Positions 35,731 to 43,845 of a stretch of DNA of 64,000 nucleotides are shown here, one piece after another; the stretch's first letter is position 1, and every line of letters starts with the position of its first letter. This DNA comes from Massilia sp. PDC64 (GTDB lineage Bacteria > Pseudomonadota > Gammaproteobacteria > Burkholderiales > Burkholderiaceae_D), in contig NZ_FMZS01000010.1 of the NCBI RefSeq assembly GCF_900101265.1, positions 62,001-126,000 of the forward strand. Direction: 5' to 3'. Below the pieces are notes generated by a model. The model searched no databases. It worked only from the letters and a program-made list of their open reading frames with translations, and was not told where the DNA came from. A program made the translations under genes and the position numbers.

Positions 35731-36978
35731 ATGGCCTTAATAGTCCACAAATATGGCGGTACGTCGATGGGTTCGACGGAACGCATCAAGAACGTCGCGG
35801 CCCGCGTCGCGAAATGGCACGACGCCGGTCACAGAATCGTTGTCGTCCCCTCGGCAATGTCCGGTGAAACCAACCGTCTGATCGGCCTGGCGAAAGAGAT
35901 TATGCCGCAGCCGGACCCGCGTGAACTGGACATGATTGCATCGACCGGCGAACAGGTCTCGGTGGGCCTGTTGGCCATGGCACTGCTGGCGCGCGGCAAG
36001 GATGCCGTGTCGTACACGGGCTGGCAGGTGGGCATCAAGACCGACTCCGCCTTCACGAAGGCCCGCATCCAGTCGATCGACGACAGCCGCGTGCGCGCCG
36101 ACCTGGACGCCGGCAAGATCGTCATCATTACCGGTTTCCAGGGCGTGGATGACGAAGGCAATATCTCCACGCTGGGCCGCGGCGGTTCGGACACCTCCGC
36201 CGTCGCGATCGCGGCCGCGCTGAAGGCCGACGAATGCCTGATCTACACGGACGTCGACGGCGTCTACACGACCGACCCGCGCGTCGTGAGCGAAGCGCGC
36301 CGCCTGCAGAAGATCACGTTCGAAGAAATGCTGGAACTGGCGTCGCTGGGCTCGAAAGTCCTGCAGACCCGCTCCGTGGAATTTGCCGGCAACTACCGCG
36401 TGCCGACGCGCGTGCTGTCGTCGCTGACCGACCCCCTGATGCCGCTGGAAGAAGAAGCCAACTCGGGTACCCTGATTTCGTTTGAGGAAGAAAGCAACAT
36501 GGAACAAGCCGTCATCTCGGGCATCGCCTTCCACCGCGATGAAGCCAAAATCACCGTCCTGGGCGTGCCCGACAAGCCGGGCGTCGCCTTCCACATCCTC
36601 GGGCCGATCTCGGAGGCCAATATCGAGGTCGACATGATCATACAGAACCAGTCGGTCGACGGTAAGACCGACTTCACGTTCACCGTGTCGCGCAACGATT
36701 ACCAGCGCGCCATGGGCGTGCTGGAAGGCGTGAAGGCCGAGATCGGCGCCGCCAAGATCCTGGGCGATGCCAAGGTGTCGAAGGTGTCGGCCGTGGGCGT
36801 GGGCATGCGCAGCCACGTGGGCGTCGCGTCGCAGATGTTCCGTACGCTGTCGGAAGAGGGCATCAACATCATGATGATCTCCACCTCGGAAATCAAGATT
36901 TCGGTCCTGATCGACGAGAAGTACATGGAGCTGGCCGTGCGCGCCCTGCACAAGGCGTTTAATCTGGAGCAAGCTTAA
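35731..36978 (+). CDS. lysC: Aspartate kinase
   Basis: First enzyme of the aspartate family pathway (Lys, Thr, Met). 415 residues: kinase domain with KYGGTSMGS at ~7, GGSDTSAVAIAAAL and YTDVDGVYTTDPR, then two ACT domains (~265-410) for allosteric inhibition, including EANIEVDMIIQN and EEGINIMMIST. The length and architecture match the proteobacterial monofunctional form. No riboswitch was recognised in the 127-base upstream gap. Confidence 0.96.
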   Translation: MALIVHKYGGTSMGSTERIKNVAARVAKWHDAGHRIVVVPSAMSGETNRLIGLAKEIMPQPDPRELDMIASTGEQVSVGLLAMALLARGKDAVSYTGWQVGIKTDSAFTKARIQSIDDSRVRADLDAGKIVIITGFQGVDDEGNISTLGRGGSDTSAVAIAAALKADECLIYTDVDGVYTTDPRVVSEARRLQKITFEEMLELASLGSKVLQTRSVEFAGNYRVPTRVLSSLTDPLMPLEEEANSGTLISFEEESNMEQAVISGIAFHRDEAKITVLGVPDKPGVAFHILGPISEANIEVDMIIQNQSVDGKTDFTFTVSRNDYQRAMGVLEGVKAEIGAAKILGDAKVSKVSAVGVGMRSHVGVASQMFRTLSEEGINIMMISTSEIKISVLIDEKYMELAVRALHKAFNLEQA

Positions 36979-36991
36979 CTTTTTTCAAAAA

Positions 36992-37030
36992 AATGGCCGT
37001 GCTTCCTTGACCAAAAAGGGTGTGGCCATT
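36992..37030 (+). terminator. Weak hairpin after lysC
   Basis: Perfect 7-bp arms AATGGCC (36992-36998) and GGCCATT (37024-37030) with a 25-base loop. It is preceded by A/T tracts, but no T-run follows on the plus strand. Possibly a terminator or transcript end for lysC. Confidence 0.35.
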
Positions 37031-37075
37031 AATATGCGTGCACTCAGCGCTGACGCATAAACGTTGAAGCTGACT

Positions 37076-37169
37076 GGAGGCGTGGCCGAGCGGCCGAAGG
37101 CACTTCCCTGCTAAGGAAGCATACGGGCTTAAACCTGTATCGTGGGTTCGAATCCCACCGCCTCCGCCA
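37076..37169 (+). tRNA. tRNA-Ser(GCT)
   Basis: 94-base class II tRNA with acceptor GGAGGCG/CGCCTCC, long variable arm, anticodon loop CTGCTAA (GCT), T-loop GTTCGAATC and encoded CCA. A decayed integrase lies just downstream, so this gene was probably an integration site. Confidence 0.97.
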
Positions 37170-37203
37170 GAACATCGTCCTTGCAAGTTTAAGGACATCA
37201 AAG

Positions 37204-37238
37204 AACCCGCTGTTCTCATGGAGACGGCGGGTTTTTTG
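37204..37238 (+). terminator. Rho-independent terminator after tRNA-Ser
   Basis: Arms AACCCGC (37204-37210) and GCGGGTT (37227-37233), with the T-run TTTTTT at 37232-37237. Placed 35 bases after the tRNA 3' end. Confidence 0.85.
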
Positions 37239-37280
37239 TTGCCTCACGGTCCAGCGAGGTCGCCAAAATGCCGGAGCGCC

Positions 37281-37553
37281 GTCGAGCACGTCGCGCGCGA
37301 CTGGCACCAGATCATGCTCAGCAAGCGGCAACGAGGTATCGCGGAGGAAATCCTGCGGCGCCTTCGAGTCCGACTTCGTCCCGGCGCCATCCCGGCCATC
37401 GGGAAGCGCGGTGCGCTCGAGATCGCGAACCGGCAGACCGCAAACTGCCCGCGCGTGTTCAAGCATGCGATCCGCTGCGGGCTGGCGGAACGCAACCCTG
37501 CGGAGTTCCTGCGTGAGGTCCTGCAATGGTCGTGCCGTCCCGCATCGCGATGA
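37281..37553 (+). pseudogene. Fragment of a P4-type tyrosine integrase
   Basis: About 90 residues matching the core-binding part of island integrases: VARDWHQIM, AEEILRRL and GALEIANRQTANCPRVFKHA followed by GLAERNPAEFLREVL. Between EEILRRL and PAIGKR the expected ESDFVPA reads in another frame, showing a frameshift. The N-terminal DUF4102-like part and the whole catalytic domain are gone. Its place just past tRNA-Ser marks a former genomic island. Confidence 0.7.
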
Positions 37554-37566
37554 AGCGGTGCTGCTG

Positions 37567-37754
37567 GTGAACGAGCGGATGATCGAACTTCCGGAAGTGA
37601 TCAGCATGACCGGCCTGTCGCGATCGGGCATTTATCTGCTGACCACGAAGGGCAATTCCCGCTTCAGATCAAGCTGTCGGCGGGATCTTCTGGCTGGCTT
37701 TGGAGAGACATAGACAGTTCGCCGGAATCGAGGCCCAGAAGGTCGCAGAATTAA
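37567..37754 (+). pseudogene. AlpA-family regulator, frameshifted
   Basis: The first frame reads MIELPEVISMTGLSRSGIYL, a typical AlpA helix-turn-helix. The match then continues in another frame as GQFPLQIKLSAGSSGWLWRD, ending at TAA 37752-37754. One base appears to be missing near 37652, in AAGGGCAATTC. AlpA-type genes accompany P4-like integrases, so this belongs to the same relic. Confidence 0.7.
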
Positions 37755-37959
37755 CCGAGGCGGTGCACTGGGCGAGGACTGCGGAGCCCACTCAGCCAGG
37801 TGTCGAGACGTCGGCGCCCTGGTGGCCCGCCACGTCGAAGACGACGCGAAACGGGCACTGGGCAGATTGGTTATGTAGCGACTCAAAATAGAGCGCCCAA
37901 TTGCACACACATGGATCCTGAAACGGCTGCTCGAGCCCTGGCGCTAGCAATAGTTCTCG
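37755..37959. other. Non-coding part of the island scar
   Basis: About 200 bases with no open frame that resembles a protein and no repeat of the tRNA-Ser 3' end that I could see. It lies between the AlpA relic and the tRNA-Cys-like sequence. Confidence 0.5.
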
Positions 37960-38030
37960 GGCGAGGTGGCAAAGCGGTTATGCAGCGGCCTGCAAAGCCG
38001 TGCAGACGGGTTCGGCCCCCATCCTTGCCT
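37960..38030 (+). pseudogene. Degenerate tRNA-Cys(GCA)-like sequence
   Basis: Folds as a tRNA: acceptor GGCGAGG/CCTTGCC with one G-U pair, D-arm GCA/TGC, anticodon arm GCGGC/GCCGT with loop CTGCAAA (GCA). The T-arm is damaged: ACGGG/CCCAT has a C-A mismatch and the T-loop TTCGGCC lacks the conserved A58. The 3' end reads TTCA rather than NCCA. Probably a decayed or foreign tRNA-Cys; function cannot be excluded. Confidence 0.6.
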
Positions 38031-38107
38031 TCAAATCCTCCAGCAGGACGCAGGCCGCCTATCGAGATGCCACCGAAGTCGACCGTGTCGATGCGCTGGG
38101 GGCCTGC

Positions 38108-38827
38108 TCAGAGGGCAACCCGACCCGTCGAGCCGCCGCCGTCGACGAACAGCGTTTGTCCGGTGATGTAGGCGGCATCGTCCGAAAGCAGGAACGCGAT
38201 GGTTGCGGCGATCTCCTCCGGCTTGCCGAGTCGCCGCATCGGGATCACCGACAGGAACCGCTGCTCCGCCTCGCTGCCGACCGGCGTGTTCTGCCGGAAC
38301 ATTTCCGTTTCGATCGGCCCCGGTGCCACCGCGTTGACCGTGATGCCGAACTCGGCCAGCTCAAGCGCCCAGGTGCGGGTAAAGCTGTTGATCGCGGCCT
38401 TCGCGGACGCATAGGCGCTGCGCTGCGCCATCCCCACGACCACCAGGCTCGAAAGATTGACGATCCGGCCCCAGCCCTTCGACTTCAGGGTGGGCAGGAT
38501 CGCCTGCACCGTCTGGACCGCTGGGTGAAGGTTACCCCGCAAAATGTCGTCCAGGTCGTCGAGATCGATCTCGCCGAGCCGGTGCATGCGCACCATACCG
38601 AGGTTATTGACGACGCCATCGAAGTCGTAGCGACGGGCGAGCTCGGCGATCGCTTCTCCGGAGGCCTTGCTGTCACTGAAGTCGATCGACACGAGCGTGC
38701 CGGGGAAGGCCGGATCCTTGCCGCGCGCGACGCCGACCACATGGTGTCCGGCGGCGGCCAGTCGTTCCGACAGGGCACGGCCAATGCCCTTGCTCGCACC
38801 CGTGATGAGAAAAGTTCGTTTGGTCAT
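38108..38827 (-). CDS. SDR-family oxidoreductase
   Basis: 239-residue short-chain dehydrogenase. Cofactor motif TGASKGIG, NNLGMVR in the NNAG position, catalytic Ser in NLSSL and YASAK (Tyr-x3-Lys), and C-terminal YITGQTLFVDGGGS. Resembles FabG-like reductases; substrate unknown. Starts 16 bases after the OYE gene, so both are one operon under the divergent LysR. Confidence 0.9.
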   Translation of the reverse strand: MTKRTFLITGASKGIGRALSERLAAAGHHVVGVARGKDPAFPGTLVSIDFSDSKASGEAIAELARRYDFDGVVNNLGMVRMHRLGEIDLDDLDDILRGNLHPAVQTVQAILPTLKSKGWGRIVNLSSLVVVGMAQRSAYASAKAAINSFTRTWALELAEFGITVNAVAPGPIETEMFRQNTPVGSEAEQRFLSVIPMRRLGKPEEIAATIAFLLSDDAAYITGQTLFVDGGGSTGRVAL

Positions 38828-38843
38828 ATTTATCCTTGTGGTA

Positions 38844-40016
38844 TCAGGCGGCTTTGCCGACGGCACGATCGTTCGAGTAGGCAGGAAAGTCCGTGTACCC
38901 GACCTCGCCATTGCGCGTGTAATAGGTCGACCGGTCTGCCACCGCCAACGGCCAGCCGTTCCTGAGGCGTTCGGACAGGTCGGGGTTCGCGATATACGGC
39001 CTGCCGAACGCGATCAGGTCGACCAGCCCGGTGTCGAGCGAAGCCTCCGCGCGCGCGCGGTCCGTAAAACCGCCGCACCAGATGAAAGCACCAGGAAATT
39101 TCGCGCGGGCCTTCGCCAACATCGCGTGGTCGAGATATCGCGGCTTGAATTCCGCAGATTCCATATTCCCGTCGGGTAGCAATTCATAAAGCAGGTGGAC
39201 ATAGGCCACGCCACGACGTCCCAGCTGCTCGACGACGTACAGGAACGTCTCTTCCGTCAGCGGATCCGCCGGCATCGAGCCATATTTGCCGAAAGGGGAC
39301 AGGCGGACACCGACGCGCCCTGGACCGAATTCGGCCACCACCGCATCGACGATCTCCATCAGGAAGCGCGTACGATTTTCCAGGCTGCCGCCATAGCGAT
39401 CGGTGCGTGTATTGAGCACCGAGTTCATGAACTGTTCGATCAGATAGCCGTTGGCAGCATGGATTTCGACACCGTCGAATCCCGCCCGGCGGGCATTGGC
39501 GGCGGCGTTGGCGAAGGTGCGTACCATGGCCGAGACCTCCTCCGTGCCAAGGGCCCTCGGCGTATCGACGGGCATGAAGCGCAAGCGGCCGTCCGGACCA
39601 TGGGCGAACACTTCCGAGCCCTCGGCCCGTTCCGCGGTCGCGCCCACCGGGGCCTGGCCGTTGGGCAGAATCGAGGAATGGGCGAGCCTGCCGACATGCC
39701 ACAGTTGCATGAAGATCGTGCCGCCCCGACGGTGAACCTCATCGGTCACAACGCGCCAGCCCCGTACCTGGGCTTCCGAGTGAATGCCGGGAACCCTTGC
39801 ATAGCCGTGACTGGACTGGTCGACGTCGTTGACTTCGGAAATGATCAGGCCGGCACTGGCCCGCTGACCGTAATACGTCGCCATCAGCGCATTGGGCACG
39901 TCGCCGTCGGTTGGAAGGTCGCCTTCGGTTGTCCGCGTACGCGTCATGGGTGGCATGACAATGCGGCTCTTGAGACGGACCGGGCCCAGGTCATATGGGT
40001 CGAAAAGGGAAGTCAT
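38844..40016 (-). CDS. Old Yellow Enzyme family alkene reductase
   Basis: 390-residue FMN-dependent NADH:flavin oxidoreductase. Features: MPPMTRTRT, QLWHVGRLAH, catalytic/substrate pair in DGVEIHAANGYLIEQFMN (H-x2-N), NRTRFLMEIVDAV and the C-terminal GRPYIANPDL. Reduces activated alkenes such as enones. The ATG at 40016 follows the family start; it is divergent from a LysR gene 111 bases away. Confidence 0.93.
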   Translation of the reverse strand: MTSLFDPYDLGPVRLKSRIVMPPMTRTRTTEGDLPTDGDVPNALMATYYGQRASAGLIISEVNDVDQSSHGYARVPGIHSEAQVRGWRVVTDEVHRRGGTIFMQLWHVGRLAHSSILPNGQAPVGATAERAEGSEVFAHGPDGRLRFMPVDTPRALGTEEVSAMVRTFANAAANARRAGFDGVEIHAANGYLIEQFMNSVLNTRTDRYGGSLENRTRFLMEIVDAVVAEFGPGRVGVRLSPFGKYGSMPADPLTEETFLYVVEQLGRRGVAYVHLLYELLPDGNMESAEFKPRYLDHAMLAKARAKFPGAFIWCGGFTDRARAEASLDTGLVDLIAFGRPYIANPDLSERLRNGWPLAVADRSTYYTRNGEVGYTDFPAYSNDRAVGKAA

Positions 40017-40050
40017 TGGATAGCTCCATTGAATGATTAACTGCATTGCC

Positions 40051-40079
40051 AATATAATTCGTCAGGAGAGCCCGTTTAA
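40051..40079 (-). promoter_or_regulatory. Promoter of the OYE-SDR operon
   Basis: Minus strand -35 TTAAAC (40074-40079) and -10 TATATT (40051-40056), 17-base spacing. Lies in the divergent gap with the LysR gene, where such regulators bind. Confidence 0.6.
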
Positions 40080-40127
40080 GAGGGGGTAAATTCAACTCAC
40101 TGTCGCGTCTGAGGCTACAATCCGCAA

Positions 40128-41039
40128 ATGAGTACGCGTTTCGACGGCATCACGGAGTTCGTCGCCGTGACACAACTCGGCAGCTTTACCGCAGCGGCGA
40201 CGGAACTCGGCATGACGAAGTCCGCGGTGGGGAGGGCGATCTCTCGCCTCGAGGCCCGGCTGGACACCAAGTTGCTTCACCGAACGACACGCCGCCTGAC
40301 TTTGACGCCGGCGGGTGAAGCCTGGCTCGAGCATTGCCTGGCGGCCCTCGCCGAGCTCGACCATGGACAGAGCGCGCTGCTACTCGCGCGCGATACACCC
40401 TGCGGCAGGGTGCGGGTCGATCTGCCGACGGCGTTCGGCCGGCTGCACATCGTGCCCGTGCTGCTCGCGGTGGCCGAGCGTTACCCGGCGCTGAATTTCA
40501 ATGTAAGTTTCACCGACCGACGCGTCGACCTGATCGGCGAAAACATCGATTTCGCCGTGCGGATCGGCAATCTCGACGATTCGACCGACCTGGTCGCCCG
40601 CAAGATCGGTGTGCAGCACATGATGATCGTCGGTGCGCCGAGCTACCTCGCAAAGCGGGGCGCTCCCCAACGTCCGTCCGATCTCGCGTCGCACGATTGC
40701 ATCGTGGGGCGGCGGCAGGAAAACCGGATCGACTGGCTGGTGAAGACGCCGGACGGCGCGACCGTCCGGCAAACCGTGCCCATCAAGCACGAGTTCCAGG
40801 ATTTCGAGTCTGTGCTGATGGCCGTGAGGGCTGGACACGGTTTGACGCAGCTTCCCTCATGGATGGTGCAGGACGATATCCGTTGCGGCGCGCTGCAGAT
40901 CGTCCTGGATGGGATGTCGGGCGGAGAGCTGCCGATCAATCTCCTTTGGCCACGTACAAAAACCCTTCCGGCGAGGATGCGGGTGGTCATCGACGGGCTG
41001 ACGCAATGGGCACAGGACCAGGCCGCGGCTGCCGGCTAG
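40128..41039 (+). CDS. LysR-family regulator, divergent to OYE gene
   Basis: 303 residues: N-terminal winged helix (FVAVTQLGSFTAAATELGMT, SRLEARLDTKLLHRTTRRL) and periplasmic-binding-like effector domain (~90-300). Divergent position suggests it controls the OYE-SDR operon, probably in response to an electrophile or quinone, as for related regulators. Inducer not identifiable. Confidence 0.92.
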   Translation: MSTRFDGITEFVAVTQLGSFTAAATELGMTKSAVGRAISRLEARLDTKLLHRTTRRLTLTPAGEAWLEHCLAALAELDHGQSALLLARDTPCGRVRVDLPTAFGRLHIVPVLLAVAERYPALNFNVSFTDRRVDLIGENIDFAVRIGNLDDSTDLVARKIGVQHMMIVGAPSYLAKRGAPQRPSDLASHDCIVGRRQENRIDWLVKTPDGATVRQTVPIKHEFQDFESVLMAVRAGHGLTQLPSWMVQDDIRCGALQIVLDGMSGGELPINLLWPRTKTLPARMRVVIDGLTQWAQDQAAAAG

Positions 41040-41072
41040 ATGGCGGACGCAACACGCATTGCTCGGCTTTTC

Positions 41073-41255
41073 CTGGTCCGATAATCGCTCGTACGCCGCC
41101 TGGACCGTACCGCGTGCCACGCCGAGGTGCGCGGCCAGGTCCTGCCACGACGGCAGACGGGCGCCGGGCACGAGCACGCCCGACTCGATCGCTCTGGTAA
41201 TACCGATACGAATCTGTTCGGACAAGGACAGCTTTGCACTAGTCGTGTCCGCACA
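41073..41255 (-). pseudogene. Remnant of a MocR/GntR-type regulator
   Basis: About 60 residues of a MocR-like winged helix: SEQIRIGITRAIESGVLVPG, LPSWQDLAAHLGVARGTVQA and AYERLSD. No ATG opens the frame (a TGA lies upstream at 41256-41258) and the match stops abruptly near 41073, where LysR-side sequence begins. The large aminotransferase domain is missing. A truncated gene left by rearrangement. Confidence 0.6.
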
Positions 41256-41438
41256 TCATGTGGTCTCGACATTGTTCGAATTCGTCCGAGGATAGCGCGA
41301 TCGGGCAGGACGTCCGATCGGCATGACCGGTGTTCGTATTGAACATATCGGGTAGCGCGATATCGGCATTGTATGTTTTCTGCCCCATGGGCAAAATTGG
41401 GCCTGACCGAAGCCAACAATATCCAGAGGAGACATGAA

Positions 41439-41594
41439 ATGCTGACAACTACGGCCTGCGCCGCCGCGCCGGTCACACGACGCTGGTATCGACAATTATG
41501 GATACAGGTCCAGGTCGCGATGGACGTGGTTATCCTTGTCCGACCGGCCGGCATCCCGGGCCATGCTTCCCGCGCAGCGCGCATGAAAACTTGA
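41439..41594 (+). CDS. Small ORF overlapping the LysR start
   Basis: 51 codons with a good ribosome site (GAGGAG) upstream of ATG 41439. The middle, TRRWYRQLWIQVQVAM, recalls the N-terminus of DctA-type dicarboxylate symporters, after which similarity is lost. Its TGA overlaps the TTG start of the next LysR gene by 4 bases, so it could be a truncated transporter or a coupled leader peptide. Not certain to be expressed. Confidence 0.35.
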   Translation: MLTTTACAAAPVTRRWYRQLWIQVQVAMDVVILVRPAGIPGHASRAARMKT

Positions 41595-42514
41595 ACAATA
41601 TTCTGAGACGGCTGGACCTGACGACGCTCCAGCTTTTCCTGGCGATCCAGGAAGAAGGGTCGCTCACCCGCGCGGCGGAGCGGGAAGCGATCGCGGTGTC
41701 CGCCGCCAGCAAGCGGCTGGCCGAGATGGAGCAGGCGCTCGGCGTTGCGCTGTACCTCCGCAACGCGCGCGGCATGAAGCTCACGCCGGCCGGCGAATCG
41801 CTGCTCACCCATGCCCGGCGCATCCTGCTCAGCGTCGACAAGATCGGCGAGGAGCTCGCCGAGCACGCCCGCGGCTTGCGCGGCTACGTGCGCATGATCG
41901 CGAACCTGTCGGCCATCGTCGAGTTCCTGCCGGAAGACCTGCGCGCGTTCCTGGCGCAGCACGACCAGATCAGGCTCGACCTGGAAGAGCGGCCCAGCGT
42001 CGACGTCGTCCAGGGCGTGGAGGACGGCTGGGCGGAGATCGGCATCTGCGCCGGCGACGTCGACACCCGCGACCTGCACGCCGCGCTGTACCGGCGCGAC
42101 CGCATCGTGCTGGTCATGCGCGCCGACCACCCGCTGGCGGGACGCGGCCGCGTGCCGTTCGCCGACACGCTGGAATTCGACCACGTCGGCCTGCACATCA
42201 ACAGCTCGATCAACATGCGCACCCATCTCGCCTCGCGCAGCGCGGGACGCCACCTGAGGACGCGGATCCACGTGCCCGGCTTCGACGCGGTCTGCCGCAT
42301 GGCGCAGGTCGGGATGGGCATCGGGGTCATTCCGCACGATGTGTTCCTCGCCATCGGCCGGCCGCTCGGCCTGACCGCCATCGAGATCGACGAGCCGTGG
42401 GCCACGCGCGAGCTGCGCATCGTCGTGCGCGACGAGAAGGGACTGTCGCCCGTGACCCGTACGCTGTACCACCACCTGGCTACCGCGGAGGAGCGTGCGG
42501 GCGTTCGCGTTTGA
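41591..42514 (+). CDS. LysR-family regulator near the porin
   Basis: 307 residues from TTG at 41591, which fits the family N-terminus (NNILRRLDLTTLQLFLAIQE); a longer frame upstream is not family-like. Winged helix at ~5-65 (GSLTRAAEREAIAVSAASKR), effector domain after ~90. Lies 84 bases upstream of the porin in the same direction and may control the accessory region to the right. Inducer unknown. Confidence 0.88.
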   Translation: MNNILRRLDLTTLQLFLAIQEEGSLTRAAEREAIAVSAASKRLAEMEQALGVALYLRNARGMKLTPAGESLLTHARRILLSVDKIGEELAEHARGLRGYVRMIANLSAIVEFLPEDLRAFLAQHDQIRLDLEERPSVDVVQGVEDGWAEIGICAGDVDTRDLHAALYRRDRIVLVMRADHPLAGRGRVPFADTLEFDHVGLHINSSINMRTHLASRSAGRHLRTRIHVPGFDAVCRMAQVGMGIGVIPHDVFLAIGRPLGLTAIEIDEPWATRELRIVVRDEKGLSPVTRTLYHHLATAEERAGVRV

Positions 42515-42598
42515 CGAACGCTCGTTGAAAACTTACGGTTGGACGCTGCGCGTCGTCTCTCCTTATCCTGTTTGACATAACAACGATCGGAGACACGA

Positions 42599-43675
42599 AT
42601 GCGGTACACCATCACGCGGGCGGCGGCCGGCGCATTGCTCGGCACCACCCTCTGCGGAACAGGCGCGGTCCACGCGCAATCGAACGTCAGCGTCTACGGA
42701 CTGCTCGACCTGAACGTCGGCGCGAGCACGCACGCGTCCAGCGACGGCGGGTCCGTCGTACGCGTCGGTTCGGGCGGCATGAACACGTCGCGGCTCGGCT
42801 TCAAGGGCAGCGAGGATCTCGGAGACGGATTGAAGGCCGTGTTCCAGCTGGAGGCCGCGGTCCTGGGCGACACCGGCGGCACGGACGCCGCGCTGTTCAA
42901 GCGCCAGGCCAACGTGGGCCTGGAAGGCCGTTACGGGCGCATCGTGTTCGGACGTTCCTTCACGACCGTCTATGACTTCATGATCCGCTACGATCCGATG
43001 GGTTTCGCGCCGTTCTATTCCTGGGGCACGTCGGGCGGCGCGACGGCGGCGAACAAATACGGCATGACCACGGGTTTCGACAACATGGTCAAGTATGTCG
43101 GCAAGGCCGGAGGGTTCACCGTCGGCGCGTCGTACGGCGCCGGCGAAACGCCCGGTAGCGCGGCCGACAATACCAAGGGCGCCATCGGCGTCGATTACGC
43201 GGCCGGCCCCTGGTCGGCGGTCGCGACCTGGGAACGCGCCAACGGTGCCACCGTCGCCGCGACGGGGCGGCGCGACGTCAACACCGTGTGGCACCTGGGC
43301 GCGATGTACACGGCGGGGACGGTCAAGCTGCAGCTGGCCGCGCGCGACTACCGGCTGCGCGCCGGCAAGGCGAACGTGCCCGACGTGCGCGCGACGCTCT
43401 ACTGGACCGGCGCGAGCTGGCAAGTCGCGCCGGCGGACACGCTGATCCTTGCGCTGTACGCGCAGGACGTGCGCAACGTTCCCCGCGCCCAGGAGGCGGA
43501 CCCGCGCATGGTGGTGGTCAGCCTGCGCCACGCGCTGTCACGGCGTACCGACCTGTACGTCACCGCGGCCGACGCGAAGGCAAAGCATGGGCAGAGGGTG
43601 AGCATTTCGCGCGACGATCCGGGATTTGCCGATACCCAGCGTGGCCTGGTGGTTGGCATGCAGCACCGCTTCTAG
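42599..43675 (+). CDS. Gram-negative trimeric porin
   Basis: 358 residues: signal peptide ending GTGAVHAQ, then a 16-strand general porin of the betaproteobacterial type (NVSVYGLLDLNVG, SRLGFKGSEDLGDGLKAVFQ, RQANVGLEGRYGRIVFGR) and a C-terminal Phe (MQHRF) for assembly. Probably admits small hydrophilic substrates of the neighbouring catabolic genes; specificity cannot be read. Confidence 0.93.
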   Translation: MRYTITRAAAGALLGTTLCGTGAVHAQSNVSVYGLLDLNVGASTHASSDGGSVVRVGSGGMNTSRLGFKGSEDLGDGLKAVFQLEAAVLGDTGGTDAALFKRQANVGLEGRYGRIVFGRSFTTVYDFMIRYDPMGFAPFYSWGTSGGATAANKYGMTTGFDNMVKYVGKAGGFTVGASYGAGETPGSAADNTKGAIGVDYAAGPWSAVATWERANGATVAATGRRDVNTVWHLGAMYTAGTVKLQLAARDYRLRAGKANVPDVRATLYWTGASWQVAPADTLILALYAQDVRNVPRAQEADPRMVVVSLRHALSRRTDLYVTAADAKAKHGQRVSISRDDPGFADTQRGLVVGMQHRF

Positions 43676-43703
43676 GCGCTGGCCGACACCTGACGCGATC
43701 CAT

Positions 43704-43728
43704 CCGCCGCGGCCAGGGGCCGCGGGCG
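43704..43728 (+). terminator. GC hairpin after the porin
   Basis: Arms CCGCCGCGGCC and GGCCGCGGGCGG pair with a single bulge 28 bases after the porin stop. No T-run follows, so it may only be a transcript-stabilising hairpin. Confidence 0.35.
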
Positions 43729-43756
43729 GCCATGTGGATACAATGTCGGTCCGTTA

Positions 43757-43791
43757 TTGTATTTGACAAACACAAAAGACAATTTTATCCT
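43757..43791 (+). promoter_or_regulatory. Promoter with pseudo-palindromic operator (esterase)
   Basis: -35 TTGACA (43763-43768) and -10 TATCCT (43786-43791) with 17-base spacing, ahead of the tannase-family gene. The -35 sits inside the near-palindrome TTGTATTTGACAAACACAA (43757-43775). Almost the same sequence occurs at the TonB-receptor promoter near 54174-54192, suggesting one regulator. Confidence 0.8.
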
Positions 43792-43845
43792 GAGCGTTAC
43801 AGCCTGGCCAACCGCCCGCCACCATCGTCAACTATCAGGATCATC

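Noticed and set aside
38034..38107. Search for a second copy of the tRNA-Ser 3' end as an attachment site
   Set aside because: No matching stretch was found by eye between the tRNA and the SDR gene, so no attachment pair is claimed.
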